NCBI GenBank assembly: GCA_947499125.1
Contig: CANMMP010000002.1
Span: 434,001 to 498,000, forward strand
Origin: an uncultured Pontibacter sp.
GTDB lineage: Bacteria > Bacteroidota > Bacteroidia > Cytophagales > Hymenobacteraceae
Length of the DNA: 64,000 nt
Direction: 5' to 3'
Under the pieces are notes generated by a model. That model worked only from the letters and a program-made list of their open reading frames with translations. It was not told the DNA's origin and did not search any database. Below are positions 28,576 to 37,099 of the stretch, one piece after another. Each line of letters starts with the position of its first letter. Position 1 is the stretch's first letter. The translations under genes were made by a program, and so were the position numbers.

Positions 28576-29049
28576 TTAGTTCCTTAAATGGCGCAGGTAT
28601 AGCTCTGCGCAGGCCAGGGCATCTGACAAAGCATCGTGGTGATTAAGTGTGATATTGTACTCAGTGCAAAGCATCTTCAATGGTTTTTTATAGATGCGGT
28701 AGGTGCATTTCTCTTCAAAGACGGGTTTAGGTAAGCTGTAATGATACAGCGTTTTGCTCAGGCAGCTCATGTCGAATTTTGCGTTGTGTGCTACTACTGT
28801 CTGGCCTTTTATATAGGGCTCTAAATCAGACCAAATATCAGCAAAGCAGGGTGCGTCTTTTGTTCTTTCAGGTGTGATGCCATGTATCTCTATGTTCTTG
28901 AAATGATAGAAATTATCAGGTGGACACACCAGTTTGTTTATTTTTTCGATAATCTGTCCATCTTCTATGCGTACCAGACCTACCTGACAAATACTATGGT
29001 GTTTGCCCTGCGCAGTTTCAAAATCAATGGCTGTAAAAGAATGATTCAT
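28576..29049 (-). CDS. DEDD 3'-5' exonuclease
   Basis: FTAIDFETAQGKHHSICQVGLV...VVAHNAKFDMSCL...HHDALSDALACAEL. Confidence 0.85.
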   Translation of the reverse strand: MNHSFTAIDFETAQGKHHSICQVGLVRIEDGQIIEKINKLVCPPDNFYHFKNIEIHGITPERTKDAPCFADIWSDLEPYIKGQTVVAHNAKFDMSCLSKTLYHYSLPKPVFEEKCTYRIYKKPLKMLCTEYNITLNHHDALSDALACAELYLRHLRN

Positions 29050-29058
29050 AAAAGTGTA

Positions 29059-29961
29059 TTAATAGCTATAGTTTAGGTCTTCAAATATCATGTCCAGTAA
29101 AGCTTCAGTATTCTTTACATCTGTAGTTCGGCTGCCACTGTTACGGTGTACCCCATTAGCTTTCCACTCAGCGAGAACTGCTGTGTCTTCATCTTCGCTA
29201 ACAGTTGCTTCCAGCGTATAATACCGGTATAACTCGCCGGGTTTGCGAATGGCTGCCGCCATATAAGCATCCACTACTTGTATCGGTTCCGGAAAAGTGA
29301 AGAGCACGATCTCGTAGCCTTCACGGTTTATGCGTTTTAAAGTATAGCCAGCCCGGTCGGGTATCTGCTCAAATACTGTCTCAAACCATGCTTCGCGCCA
29401 GGTATCATCCAGAAAGTTTTCGTCTGTGTTGGTATTGCTTCCTTTTACACTGCTCAATTCCAGCATTTTTTCCAGTTCCGCCATAAACTGAGTCATGTCC
29501 GGGTTTTCATCCTCCTCGCTGTCCGTTTCGTTTTCAAACAGGTCGTCTTTATACTCGTCATCATCTTCAAAGAAGTCTTCATCAGTAATGTCTTCATCAG
29601 CCGCAAAAGGATCATCGTCCTCAAAGAAATTTTCGTCAGTTACTTTAAAGTCATCCGGGTCTGTGTCGCGCAGAAAGTCTGGCACTTCATCATAGAAATC
29701 AAAAGCATCCAATTCGCTTCGCTTTTCTTCCTGCTCGGCAATGTGCTTTTCAAGGTCGTCTTTTATAATCGATTTTTCTATAAGGTGTGCCGGCTCAGTA
29801 GTGCCTGCTTCGCTCAGCAAGCCTTCACCGGCTGGGTTTGGCTTCAGCAGCTCATCAGCCTGCTCAGATAGAATAATGCCGGGCAAAATGCGGTGCTGCA
29901 GGTTATAGTACAGGCGATGCAGCTCTTCCAGATGAGCCTCTTCCATCTCTTCGTTTTCCAT
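29059..29961 (-). CDS. acidic hypothetical protein
   Basis: 300-aa ORF with long Asp/Glu-rich segment. Confidence 0.65.
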   Translation of the reverse strand: MENEEMEEAHLEELHRLYYNLQHRILPGIILSEQADELLKPNPAGEGLLSEAGTTEPAHLIEKSIIKDDLEKHIAEQEEKRSELDAFDFYDEVPDFLRDTDPDDFKVTDENFFEDDDPFAADEDITDEDFFEDDDEYKDDLFENETDSEEDENPDMTQFMAELEKMLELSSVKGSNTNTDENFLDDTWREAWFETVFEQIPDRAGYTLKRINREGYEIVLFTFPEPIQVVDAYMAAAIRKPGELYRYYTLEATVSEDEDTAVLAEWKANGVHRNSGSRTTDVKNTEALLDMIFEDLNYSY

Positions 29962-29989
29962 AATTTAAGTGAGTTGTCAGGTATAAAAA

Positions 29990-30014
29990 CAGCGGGCTTT
30001 ATAGAGGCCCGCTG
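29990..30014. terminator. stem-loop CAGCGGGC/GCCCGCTG with T-run
   Basis: 8-bp perfect IR flanked by A/T runs. Confidence 0.75.
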
Positions 30015-30021
30015 CTGGTTT

Positions 30022-31068
30022 TTAGATTGTTTCAGGAGTTGTCTCAGCGTGTAAGCTGCCGAAAAAGTTTTGTTTTTGTAATTCCCAGAAGCACTTTGCC
30101 GTAGCGCTAACATCAACAAAACCATCATGAGCTTCTTCAAAGTATTCGTTAAATAGCTTGTAATGCAGCTCCGAAAGGGTAGGCCACTTATAGCCATAGT
30201 TGCCGGGTATAGCGCAATAATTGGTTGTGCGCTGCATGGTGCAGATATGAGTGCGATCAAACAGTGGGTGATTGATACCAGCCCTTATAAACTCTGCACC
30301 TACAATGTTCTTATCAAAGCTGATGTTATGAGCCACTACATGCGAGCATGTACTAAGTGCCATTGCAAACTGCGACATTACTTCTTCTAAAGCTACACCT
30401 TCGCGTAGAGCACGGTCTGTAGTAATGCGGTGAATTTTGCTTGCTTCAGCAGGTATAGTAAATCCATCAGGCCTTACGATATAATTGCCACCGGAAAGGT
30501 ACTGTCCTTGTGGAGTGTATACCTGCCAGGCAAGCTGTACCATACGCGGCCAGTTATCTATGTCAGTATGCGGCGCTTTCCAGTTGCGTGGCAAACCGGC
30601 TGTTTCTGTGTCAAAAAAGAGAATTGCAGATGGATGGCGATCGGTTATAGGGATACTTGATTTAGAGATAGTTGAAGTTTTAGTATAGCCACCATTAGAA
30701 CTATTAACTGGATTCTGATAAGTTATTTTTAGACTACCATTTAGTAAAAGTTCATTTTCACCTTTGGGGTTCTCTCCATACTCATTAGAGCCTTTTTTAC
30801 TATTCTCAAATATCAACCACAATACATAAAAAGGAATTATCTGCCACCAACCATTTTTGCCTATATCGTGGCAGCGCTTTGCTCCTTGGGCCCATAAAAA
30901 CCAAAGCATTGGGATGTAAGCAAGCACTAAAAAAGCTGTGTCACCAGAGTTGTTGTCTGCTTCTAAAATTGATGATATAATTATATGAGCTACAAAGTAT
31001 ATAATGAAGCTGATGCCGTATTCAGTTCTTCTGATCCGACCATTGAATGAAAAAGGATTTTTAAACAT
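30022..31068 (-). CDS. DUF805 membrane domain fused to DEDD 3'-5' exonuclease
   Basis: FSFNGRIRRTEYGISFIIYF...KRCHDIGKNGWW...(DUF805) then AILFFDTETAGLP...HVVAHNISFDKNIV...DGFVDVSATAKCF. Confidence 0.75.
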   Translation of the reverse strand: MFKNPFSFNGRIRRTEYGISFIIYFVAHIIISSILEADNNSGDTAFLVLAYIPMLWFLWAQGAKRCHDIGKNGWWQIIPFYVLWLIFENSKKGSNEYGENPKGENELLLNGSLKITYQNPVNSSNGGYTKTSTISKSSIPITDRHPSAILFFDTETAGLPRNWKAPHTDIDNWPRMVQLAWQVYTPQGQYLSGGNYIVRPDGFTIPAEASKIHRITTDRALREGVALEEVMSQFAMALSTCSHVVAHNISFDKNIVGAEFIRAGINHPLFDRTHICTMQRTTNYCAIPGNYGYKWPTLSELHYKLFNEYFEEAHDGFVDVSATAKCFWELQKQNFFGSLHAETTPETI

Positions 31069-31123
31069 GTTGTTTTCTAAAAAGGTAGGGTGAACAAAAC
31101 TAAGCACTATAAAATTATTAAGC

Positions 31124-32137
31124 CTAAACTCCGATGAAGTCCAGTATAACCTTTTCTGCCTGTGCTTTTGAAGAATAAGCTGGAGTTAATTTAAATCTTT
31201 TAACACCAGATTTTTTCAACCAATCAGTCCAGAAAAGTTCTAAAATCTGTCGATCTGTTGGGAAAACTGTTGTATTACCTGCAGCATTTAGAGATCTGTC
31301 TTCCATTTGCATTACTAGTACCTCTAAGTCTTTTAGATTAGGGTTTGCAGCTGGCTTGATGCCATAGTTATGCTTTTTGTAAAACTCTTTAAAATCAGAC
31401 ATTCCTGATTTCTTAAAGGCTACTCTAAATGACTTTATTAGTTCTGAACTTAAGTAATGACACTTGTTCCCTTGGCAAGCATTTTTTCCAAACATGCTTG
31501 CTTCTATATAACCATCAGTTAAGAGTATCATAATATTTCTATACTCACTCGGGTATGACTTGCCGTTAAAAGATATTTTTGGAGCATCTTTCTTGATGAA
31601 GGTTTCATCTATACTTTCATTAAAGTAATTCCATAAGTCAGCACCAGTTGTACTTCTAGCTGCTAATGATGAAACCCTGTCATACTCTTTTATAAAGCTA
31701 GCTTTATCTAAAGCTAAATTTTCAGCTTTGTTCTTACCAGTTATATATTGGATACGCTGCATTTGATCTCTTTTGAATCGAGCAAAATCAATAGTTAGCC
31801 TTTCTGTGTCTACATTATATTTACTGACAAGATTATTATTGATGATGGACGTAGAAAATATATCATACTGATTCATTGATTTACCTTTAGTAATAATCTT
31901 TGGGTAAATATTATTAAGAACTGATTTAACTATATCACTATCAGAAACAGGACGATTCTTTAAAAGTCTGTTAGATAAATCTGGTGTAATAATAATATTA
32001 TAATGATAAGTAGATATAGGAGACGAAGTAATAGCATCTTCACTCTCCTTAGAGTTGGCTTCGGAATCACATCCAGTGCCTAAAAAAGCTAATGATGCTA
32101 CTACAATTTTTGCAAATGAATTAATTCTAAATAACAT
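31124..32137 (-). CDS. vWA-like lipoprotein
   Basis: Lipobox LAFLGTGCDS; NIIITPDLSNRL and IMILLTDGYIEASMFG. Confidence 0.6.
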   Translation of the reverse strand: MLFRINSFAKIVVASLAFLGTGCDSEANSKESEDAITSSPISTYHYNIIITPDLSNRLLKNRPVSDSDIVKSVLNNIYPKIITKGKSMNQYDIFSTSIINNNLVSKYNVDTERLTIDFARFKRDQMQRIQYITGKNKAENLALDKASFIKEYDRVSSLAARSTTGADLWNYFNESIDETFIKKDAPKISFNGKSYPSEYRNIMILLTDGYIEASMFGKNACQGNKCHYLSSELIKSFRVAFKKSGMSDFKEFYKKHNYGIKPAANPNLKDLEVLVMQMEDRSLNAAGNTTVFPTDRQILELFWTDWLKKSGVKRFKLTPAYSSKAQAEKVILDFIGV

Positions 32138-32141
32138 GTAC

Positions 32142-34196
32142 TTAAGCTTTTATTCTACGGTCAATAGAGTTGGTGTGTAATTTTAAACTTTGCCATTCTG
32201 TAGCTGCTTCGGCGGCTAATCTGCTTTTCTCTACAGCTTTAGCTATGGCATATTCATCATGTAAAAAGTCATTCCAACCTTCTAAATAGATATTTATTCT
32301 ATCTTTCATTGAGTCCACTGAAATAGGCAAATTATCATTTTCAATATGACTCTTATATATGTCTGTAATTACATCAATGTGGTGAGACTTCATTGTAAAT
32401 TCAGATTTACATTTTTCTATGGCATTCAACCTTTTTGTTGGGAGCATATCTAGCTCAGCATCGCAGATGATAATCTCACTCTTACATTGAATAGTATCTT
32501 TTTCAAAGTGTTCGATTTCTTCCTTAAGGTTAAGTATCACATTGTTATTTTCCTGAATCTCCTGTTTTAAATGCTCCACAAGTTTTTTGCTTTTTTCAGC
32601 ATTTATATCAGAGTTTCTTTCTTCAAAATAACTCATGAACTTGTCAAATGCGAATTTGAAGAAAAGTAATCCAGCAGCGCCCATAACAAACACTAAATAA
32701 AAGTTCGTGTCTTTAAGCGCCATTAATGCCTGCCAATCTGCTGTTTCTTTTCCAATTAGCATATTCACTTCATGGATGGACTCCGCTACTTTATATGCTA
32801 TTGCTGCATCAATAACAATAACACCTACAACAGATAGGAGTATTGAGATCCATTTATTTTTTGTGAATCTTCCAGCTAGTGCAAATGCTAAAGGCAGGAA
32901 AACAAAGAATAGGATAAATACTAATGCAACTGCACCATGATCTAATGCATTACTAATTGCTTTCGGATTAAAGACTTCTAATGGTAATGGCTCACTACCA
33001 CTATTCTCAAAGAGTTGAGTCTTTATATCAATCTCACTGAATAGTAATATGTAAGCTGCTGATGAGTAAAAAAGGGTAAGATAAATCAGAAGCCCTACAT
33101 TAAGTATAGTAACAGGTATAAACTCAAACCATCTGAAAGCAGGCTTAACGAAATCTCTTTCTTCAACCTTTATTTTCTCAGCTAGCTCATTGTTTTTTTG
33201 TTCTATAGCTGGAATTTTAGTTTTCTTTATATTCTCAATCTCCTTTTCATTGATAGAGATTTGTGATTGAAGATTTGTCTTTTTATTCGTGAGGTTTTCT
33301 CTTGTTATCTCAGTTTCTGCATCTATAGTTTGTAGATGTAATTCGTGGTTCTCGCGAAGTGCGACAAGACTCTTAACTTTTTGTTCTTCAATTTTAGTGA
33401 TTAGACGTGCTTTCTTGTCTTCAACTACATTTATATCATTAATGAAAACAGAATATAAACTGTCAAGCCCTTTTCCAATTACCTGGTGATCCCCGTTATT
33501 GGCTTTGCTTCTGTCGTAACCTTGCTGACGAAGTATATCCCGATCAAAATTGCTTACTTCTGCAGCAATCATAGAGTCAAGTACCTTTTCGTACTCTGTT
33601 CTTTTATCTACAACTTCAACTACTTGTGGGGTTGGAGTTTCTTCAACTTCGCTTGCCTTAATTTCATCCTTTATCTTATCCTTCTGAAATAAATTTGAAA
33701 AGAAGTCTTTTGCTTTATTTAATGGGTTAACAGGTGCTGGTGACATTTCTTCGGTTTTCTGCTTAATGTTTTCGAAGTTAGTAATGAAGCTATTAACTGT
33801 GGATTTATGATTCGTAGCAATGATGCTTTCATGGTTGTTCTTCTTGGCATTAATAGTCCAGTTATATGAACCATGTAGAACCACAGTTTTGTCTGTTATA
33901 CAAAATTTTTGGTGCATGATACCATAGCCAGTGCTCTTAATCTTATAGACCTTGGCTCCAGCATTAACCAAGTGTTGAAAGTCCAGTTTCTGATTATCCT
34001 TATTATCGGCGATAATTACTTCTACTTTAACTCCAGCCTTTGCTTTCTGAGTAAGTAATTCCAGTAATTCTCCATCGGTAAACCAGGCAGAAGCCACAAG
34101 AATTTCCTGTTTTGCTTCCTGGAGTTCCTTCACAATCCTTTCAAATATTTCCAGGTTATTATGGATTGCCTGTTGATCTAAAGTTTCATTTAGCAT
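32142..34196 (-). CDS. PLD-superfamily nuclease fused to coiled-coil and multi-TM region
   Basis: HKD-like HQKFCITDKTVVLHGSYNWTINAKKNNHES; TM segments around residues 360-500. Confidence 0.8.
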   Translation of the reverse strand: MLNETLDQQAIHNNLEIFERIVKELQEAKQEILVASAWFTDGELLELLTQKAKAGVKVEVIIADNKDNQKLDFQHLVNAGAKVYKIKSTGYGIMHQKFCITDKTVVLHGSYNWTINAKKNNHESIIATNHKSTVNSFITNFENIKQKTEEMSPAPVNPLNKAKDFFSNLFQKDKIKDEIKASEVEETPTPQVVEVVDKRTEYEKVLDSMIAAEVSNFDRDILRQQGYDRSKANNGDHQVIGKGLDSLYSVFINDINVVEDKKARLITKIEEQKVKSLVALRENHELHLQTIDAETEITRENLTNKKTNLQSQISINEKEIENIKKTKIPAIEQKNNELAEKIKVEERDFVKPAFRWFEFIPVTILNVGLLIYLTLFYSSAAYILLFSEIDIKTQLFENSGSEPLPLEVFNPKAISNALDHGAVALVFILFFVFLPLAFALAGRFTKNKWISILLSVVGVIVIDAAIAYKVAESIHEVNMLIGKETADWQALMALKDTNFYLVFVMGAAGLLFFKFAFDKFMSYFEERNSDINAEKSKKLVEHLKQEIQENNNVILNLKEEIEHFEKDTIQCKSEIIICDAELDMLPTKRLNAIEKCKSEFTMKSHHIDVITDIYKSHIENDNLPISVDSMKDRINIYLEGWNDFLHDEYAIAKAVEKSRLAAEAATEWQSLKLHTNSIDRRIKA

Positions 34197-34662
34197 TGTT
34201 GTTGGTATTAAGTTGTAATCAAAAAGTTTACTTATTTATTATTTTAAACAGTTGCCATTTAAGTTAAAGCCAAACTATAAACTTACTTCGTAGCATCTTC
34301 GGCAGGATATGGCATTGAGCCAAGCAACCTGCTCCAGCAAGTTCACTTCATGGTGATTATAGTTTTGATGTTGGATGTATTACAAAAATCTATACCAGCT
34401 TTTACAAGGCACGCCTATGCGCTGCAAAACCGCTTTGAACCCACTATACTATGTAGAGCGGGTGTCTGATTTTGCACAGGCGTATCAGAATATGACAGGC
34501 TTGTACTCAGGGGTAGGAGAAAGGAATAAGCTAAAACTGGTTTGTGTACTTTCAAGACCAGCTTGCAACAAATATAGAAATTATATATAAATAGTGGAAT
34601 ATTGGGATATTAAATTTTAATTGCTTCCACTAACTTTATACTTGCACGCTTAAGTTATACCT

Positions 34663-36138
34663 ATGAGCAAACTTCTACTTTCCTGGATCGCCTTTAACAA
34701 TGATTTTGAGCGCAACGATAGCGGTGGTTTTAAAAGCGTATCTGAGAACGGACCACATGTACAGTTCTACCAGCATTTTTACCAGAACCGGGGCTATGCT
34801 AAACACATTTTACTGTATGCTAACCCGACGCAGGAAAACTATGCCGAGTTTCTGGCAACCGAACTGAGAAGAAGATTTTCGGAAACTAATGTTACGCCGC
34901 AACTGCTACAGTTGAATGATGTTATCTGCCTGGAAGAAGTAAAATCCCGGACAGAGTCGCTGCTATTGGGGCTGAGCGAGCACGAAGTGGATATTTTCTT
35001 TTCGCCTGGCACCTCTATTATGCAGCTAAGCTGGTATATCTGCCATCAAACTTTAGGTTTAAATACCCACCTGCTGCAAACCAGGGCTGCTAGATTCACT
35101 AAAGACAATAAACCGGAATTAACAGAGCTGACAGTAGAACTGGCCGAAACTCCCAGATCGGCTATACTAAAGCAGTTTAAAGTAGAGCAGCCCAAAACAG
35201 ACAGTTCTTTTAAGATCACGCCAAGTATAGAGCCAGTATACAAACGCGCCTACCAGGTTGCCCAAACTGATAAAGTAACAGTGCTTATACGTGGAGAGAG
35301 CGGTACAGGCAAAGAGCATCTGGCCAAATACATCCACGAACACTCGGGCAGGAGGGAAGGCAAATTTATACCTGTAAACTGCTCCGCCCTTTCTGATAAT
35401 TTGCTGGAGTCAAGGCTGTTCGGCCATAAAAAGGGGATGTTTACCGGCGCTGATAAAGACAGTACAGGCATTTTTGAACAGGCTGATGGTGGCACGGTTT
35501 TCCTGGATGAGATCGGCGACATCAGTCCGCAAATGCAGCAAACGCTGCTACGTGTGCTGCAAGAGCGCGAAATACTGCCAATTGGCAGCGAACCTAAAAA
35601 AGTAGATGTGCGCGTAGTGGCTGCTACCAATGCACCGCTGGAGCAAATGTGCAAAGAAGGCCGTTTCCGTTGGGACCTGTATTACCGCCTGGCTGTGGCT
35701 GAGCTGGAGTTGCCAAACCTGTGCGACCGGGGCCTAGCCGAAGTAAAACTATACCTGGACCATTTTATTAAAGTAAAGCGTGCCGAGTTTGACAAACAGA
35801 AAGAGCTTAGGTTCACGAAAGAAGCCCTGGCTGCTGTGCTTAACTATACTTTCCCCGGCAATGTGCGGGAGTTAGAGAACATGGTAGAATCGCTCTATGT
35901 GTTCTGTGACGAAGAAGTGAACTATAATGACCTGCCTAAACGCTTACGTTTAATTGACAGCGATCGCTCGCTACTGATGAAAGATGCTGAAAAGGAGCAC
36001 ATTCTTAAAGTATACAAGTTGCGTAACAAAAATATCACCCATGCAGCTACTACGTTAGGCATCGCCAAAAATACCCTGAAAGATAAGCTTCGCAGATATG
36101 GCGTACTGAAAGAAGAAAACGAACTGGAAGAAGCATAA
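34663..36138 (+). CDS. RtcR-like sigma54 activator: N-terminal CARF-like domain, AAA+, Fis-type HTH
   Basis: CARF-like VDIFFSPGTSIMQLSWYICHQTLGLNTHLLQT; RGESGTGKEHLAKYIHEHSGR; GMFTGA; TFPGNVRELENMVESL; HAATTLGIAKNTLKDKLRRYG. Confidence 0.85.
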   Translation: MSKLLLSWIAFNNDFERNDSGGFKSVSENGPHVQFYQHFYQNRGYAKHILLYANPTQENYAEFLATELRRRFSETNVTPQLLQLNDVICLEEVKSRTESLLLGLSEHEVDIFFSPGTSIMQLSWYICHQTLGLNTHLLQTRAARFTKDNKPELTELTVELAETPRSAILKQFKVEQPKTDSSFKITPSIEPVYKRAYQVAQTDKVTVLIRGESGTGKEHLAKYIHEHSGRREGKFIPVNCSALSDNLLESRLFGHKKGMFTGADKDSTGIFEQADGGTVFLDEIGDISPQMQQTLLRVLQEREILPIGSEPKKVDVRVVAATNAPLEQMCKEGRFRWDLYYRLAVAELELPNLCDRGLAEVKLYLDHFIKVKRAEFDKQKELRFTKEALAAVLNYTFPGNVRELENMVESLYVFCDEEVNYNDLPKRLRLIDSDRSLLMKDAEKEHILKVYKLRNKNITHAATTLGIAKNTLKDKLRRYGVLKEENELEEA

Positions 36139-36218
36139 GCCGGTCAGTTTCTGATACGTTTAACATTGATCTGACCATTGCCGCTGGCTGTAATGAGCTG
36201 TTTTGTGCATTTTTATAG

Positions 36219-36238
36219 TTGGTAGCAGGTTTGTAATT
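36219..36238 (+). promoter_or_regulatory. sigma54-type -24/-12 promoter TTGGTAGCAGGTTTGTAATT
   Basis: GG-N10-GT; near-identical to 28375-28394 element; ~25 bp upstream of ATG 36261. Confidence 0.6.
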
Positions 36239-36260
36239 ACCGGGTAAAACAATCTTTCTG

Positions 36261-36941
36261 ATGATGCCCGATAACGATAACCTGCTACACCAGATCCGGT
36301 TTATACTTTTTGACACGGGAGCGCCCCTATCTACTTATGACATTGCTTACCGGTTGCTTACTGCCCGTCTACAAACGTCAGATTCCGTAGCGCTGCTCAG
36401 TCAGCAGATCGGCCATTTGGTTGCCTGTTCGCCGTTACATTTTCTGCAGCATAGCGGGCTGGTAAAAGCAGCCAATTGGCCTGTAGCGTTTGAACCTACT
36501 GTGCTGGCCCTACACAAAGCATATCACGCAGTGCTTGCCCCAGACTATGAAGACCTGCCCGACTGGTATCAGCCTATCCTGGTTAGCCTGCTTTGTTACA
36601 AGTATTTTTCAGAAGTGGAGGAGCGGTTTATTCCGGAGCAGTGCCGTTTTCAATTTGTTATAAAGCATCATCAGCCTCAATACTGGCCGCAGCAGTTAGC
36701 GGAAGCCTTGCAAACAGTTATCGTGCCCGATTCCAGGTTACACGATCTTTTTACCTACGCCTGTCTGCAGCTGCCAACTATAGCACCGGCTACGCTTTAT
36801 CAAATAGTGCTTCAGGTGCAGGATGTTTGTCTAGCCGAAGCTGAATCTTTTGCCTTTGTACCTGTCGTCCGGAAACTGTTTCGGGAGCAACTGCGTGAGT
36901 CTCGTCTGTGGCTGCGCCGCAGGTTCTATACCGGAAGCTAA
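36261..36941 (+). CDS. hypothetical protein
   Basis: 226-aa ORF downstream of the -24/-12 promoter. Confidence 0.65.
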   Translation: MMPDNDNLLHQIRFILFDTGAPLSTYDIAYRLLTARLQTSDSVALLSQQIGHLVACSPLHFLQHSGLVKAANWPVAFEPTVLALHKAYHAVLAPDYEDLPDWYQPILVSLLCYKYFSEVEERFIPEQCRFQFVIKHHQPQYWPQQLAEALQTVIVPDSRLHDLFTYACLQLPTIAPATLYQIVLQVQDVCLAEAESFAFVPVVRKLFREQLRESRLWLRRRFYTGS

Positions 36942-37099
36942 AACTATAAATTTTTGCGCTTATAAATCAAGGGGTTAAGTTGCTAGTATAGCCTATGTTA
37001 TATGATAGAGTTGTGAATGCGATTTAAGTTTTGGATATTGTAATATCTCTATATGGAGATTGAATATTTGAACAATCTTTAAAATCCAACCGAAAACAA

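Noticed and set aside
29495-29695. Ser-rich plus-strand ORF
   Set aside because: Antisense of the Asp/Glu-rich segment of ORF 29059-29961.
34310-34335. ATGGCATTGAGCCAAGCA as a sigma54 promoter before the CARF regulator
   Set aside because: GG to GC spacing is 11 bp rather than 10 and the -12 region lacks TTGC.
34375-34590. 71-aa ORF / possible Y-RNA- or tRNA-like RNA upstream of the RtcR-like gene
   Set aside because: Only isolated weak hairpins (TCTGAT/ATCAGA, CGCT/AGCG); no cloverleaf or T-loop, and the ORF lacks protein-like features.
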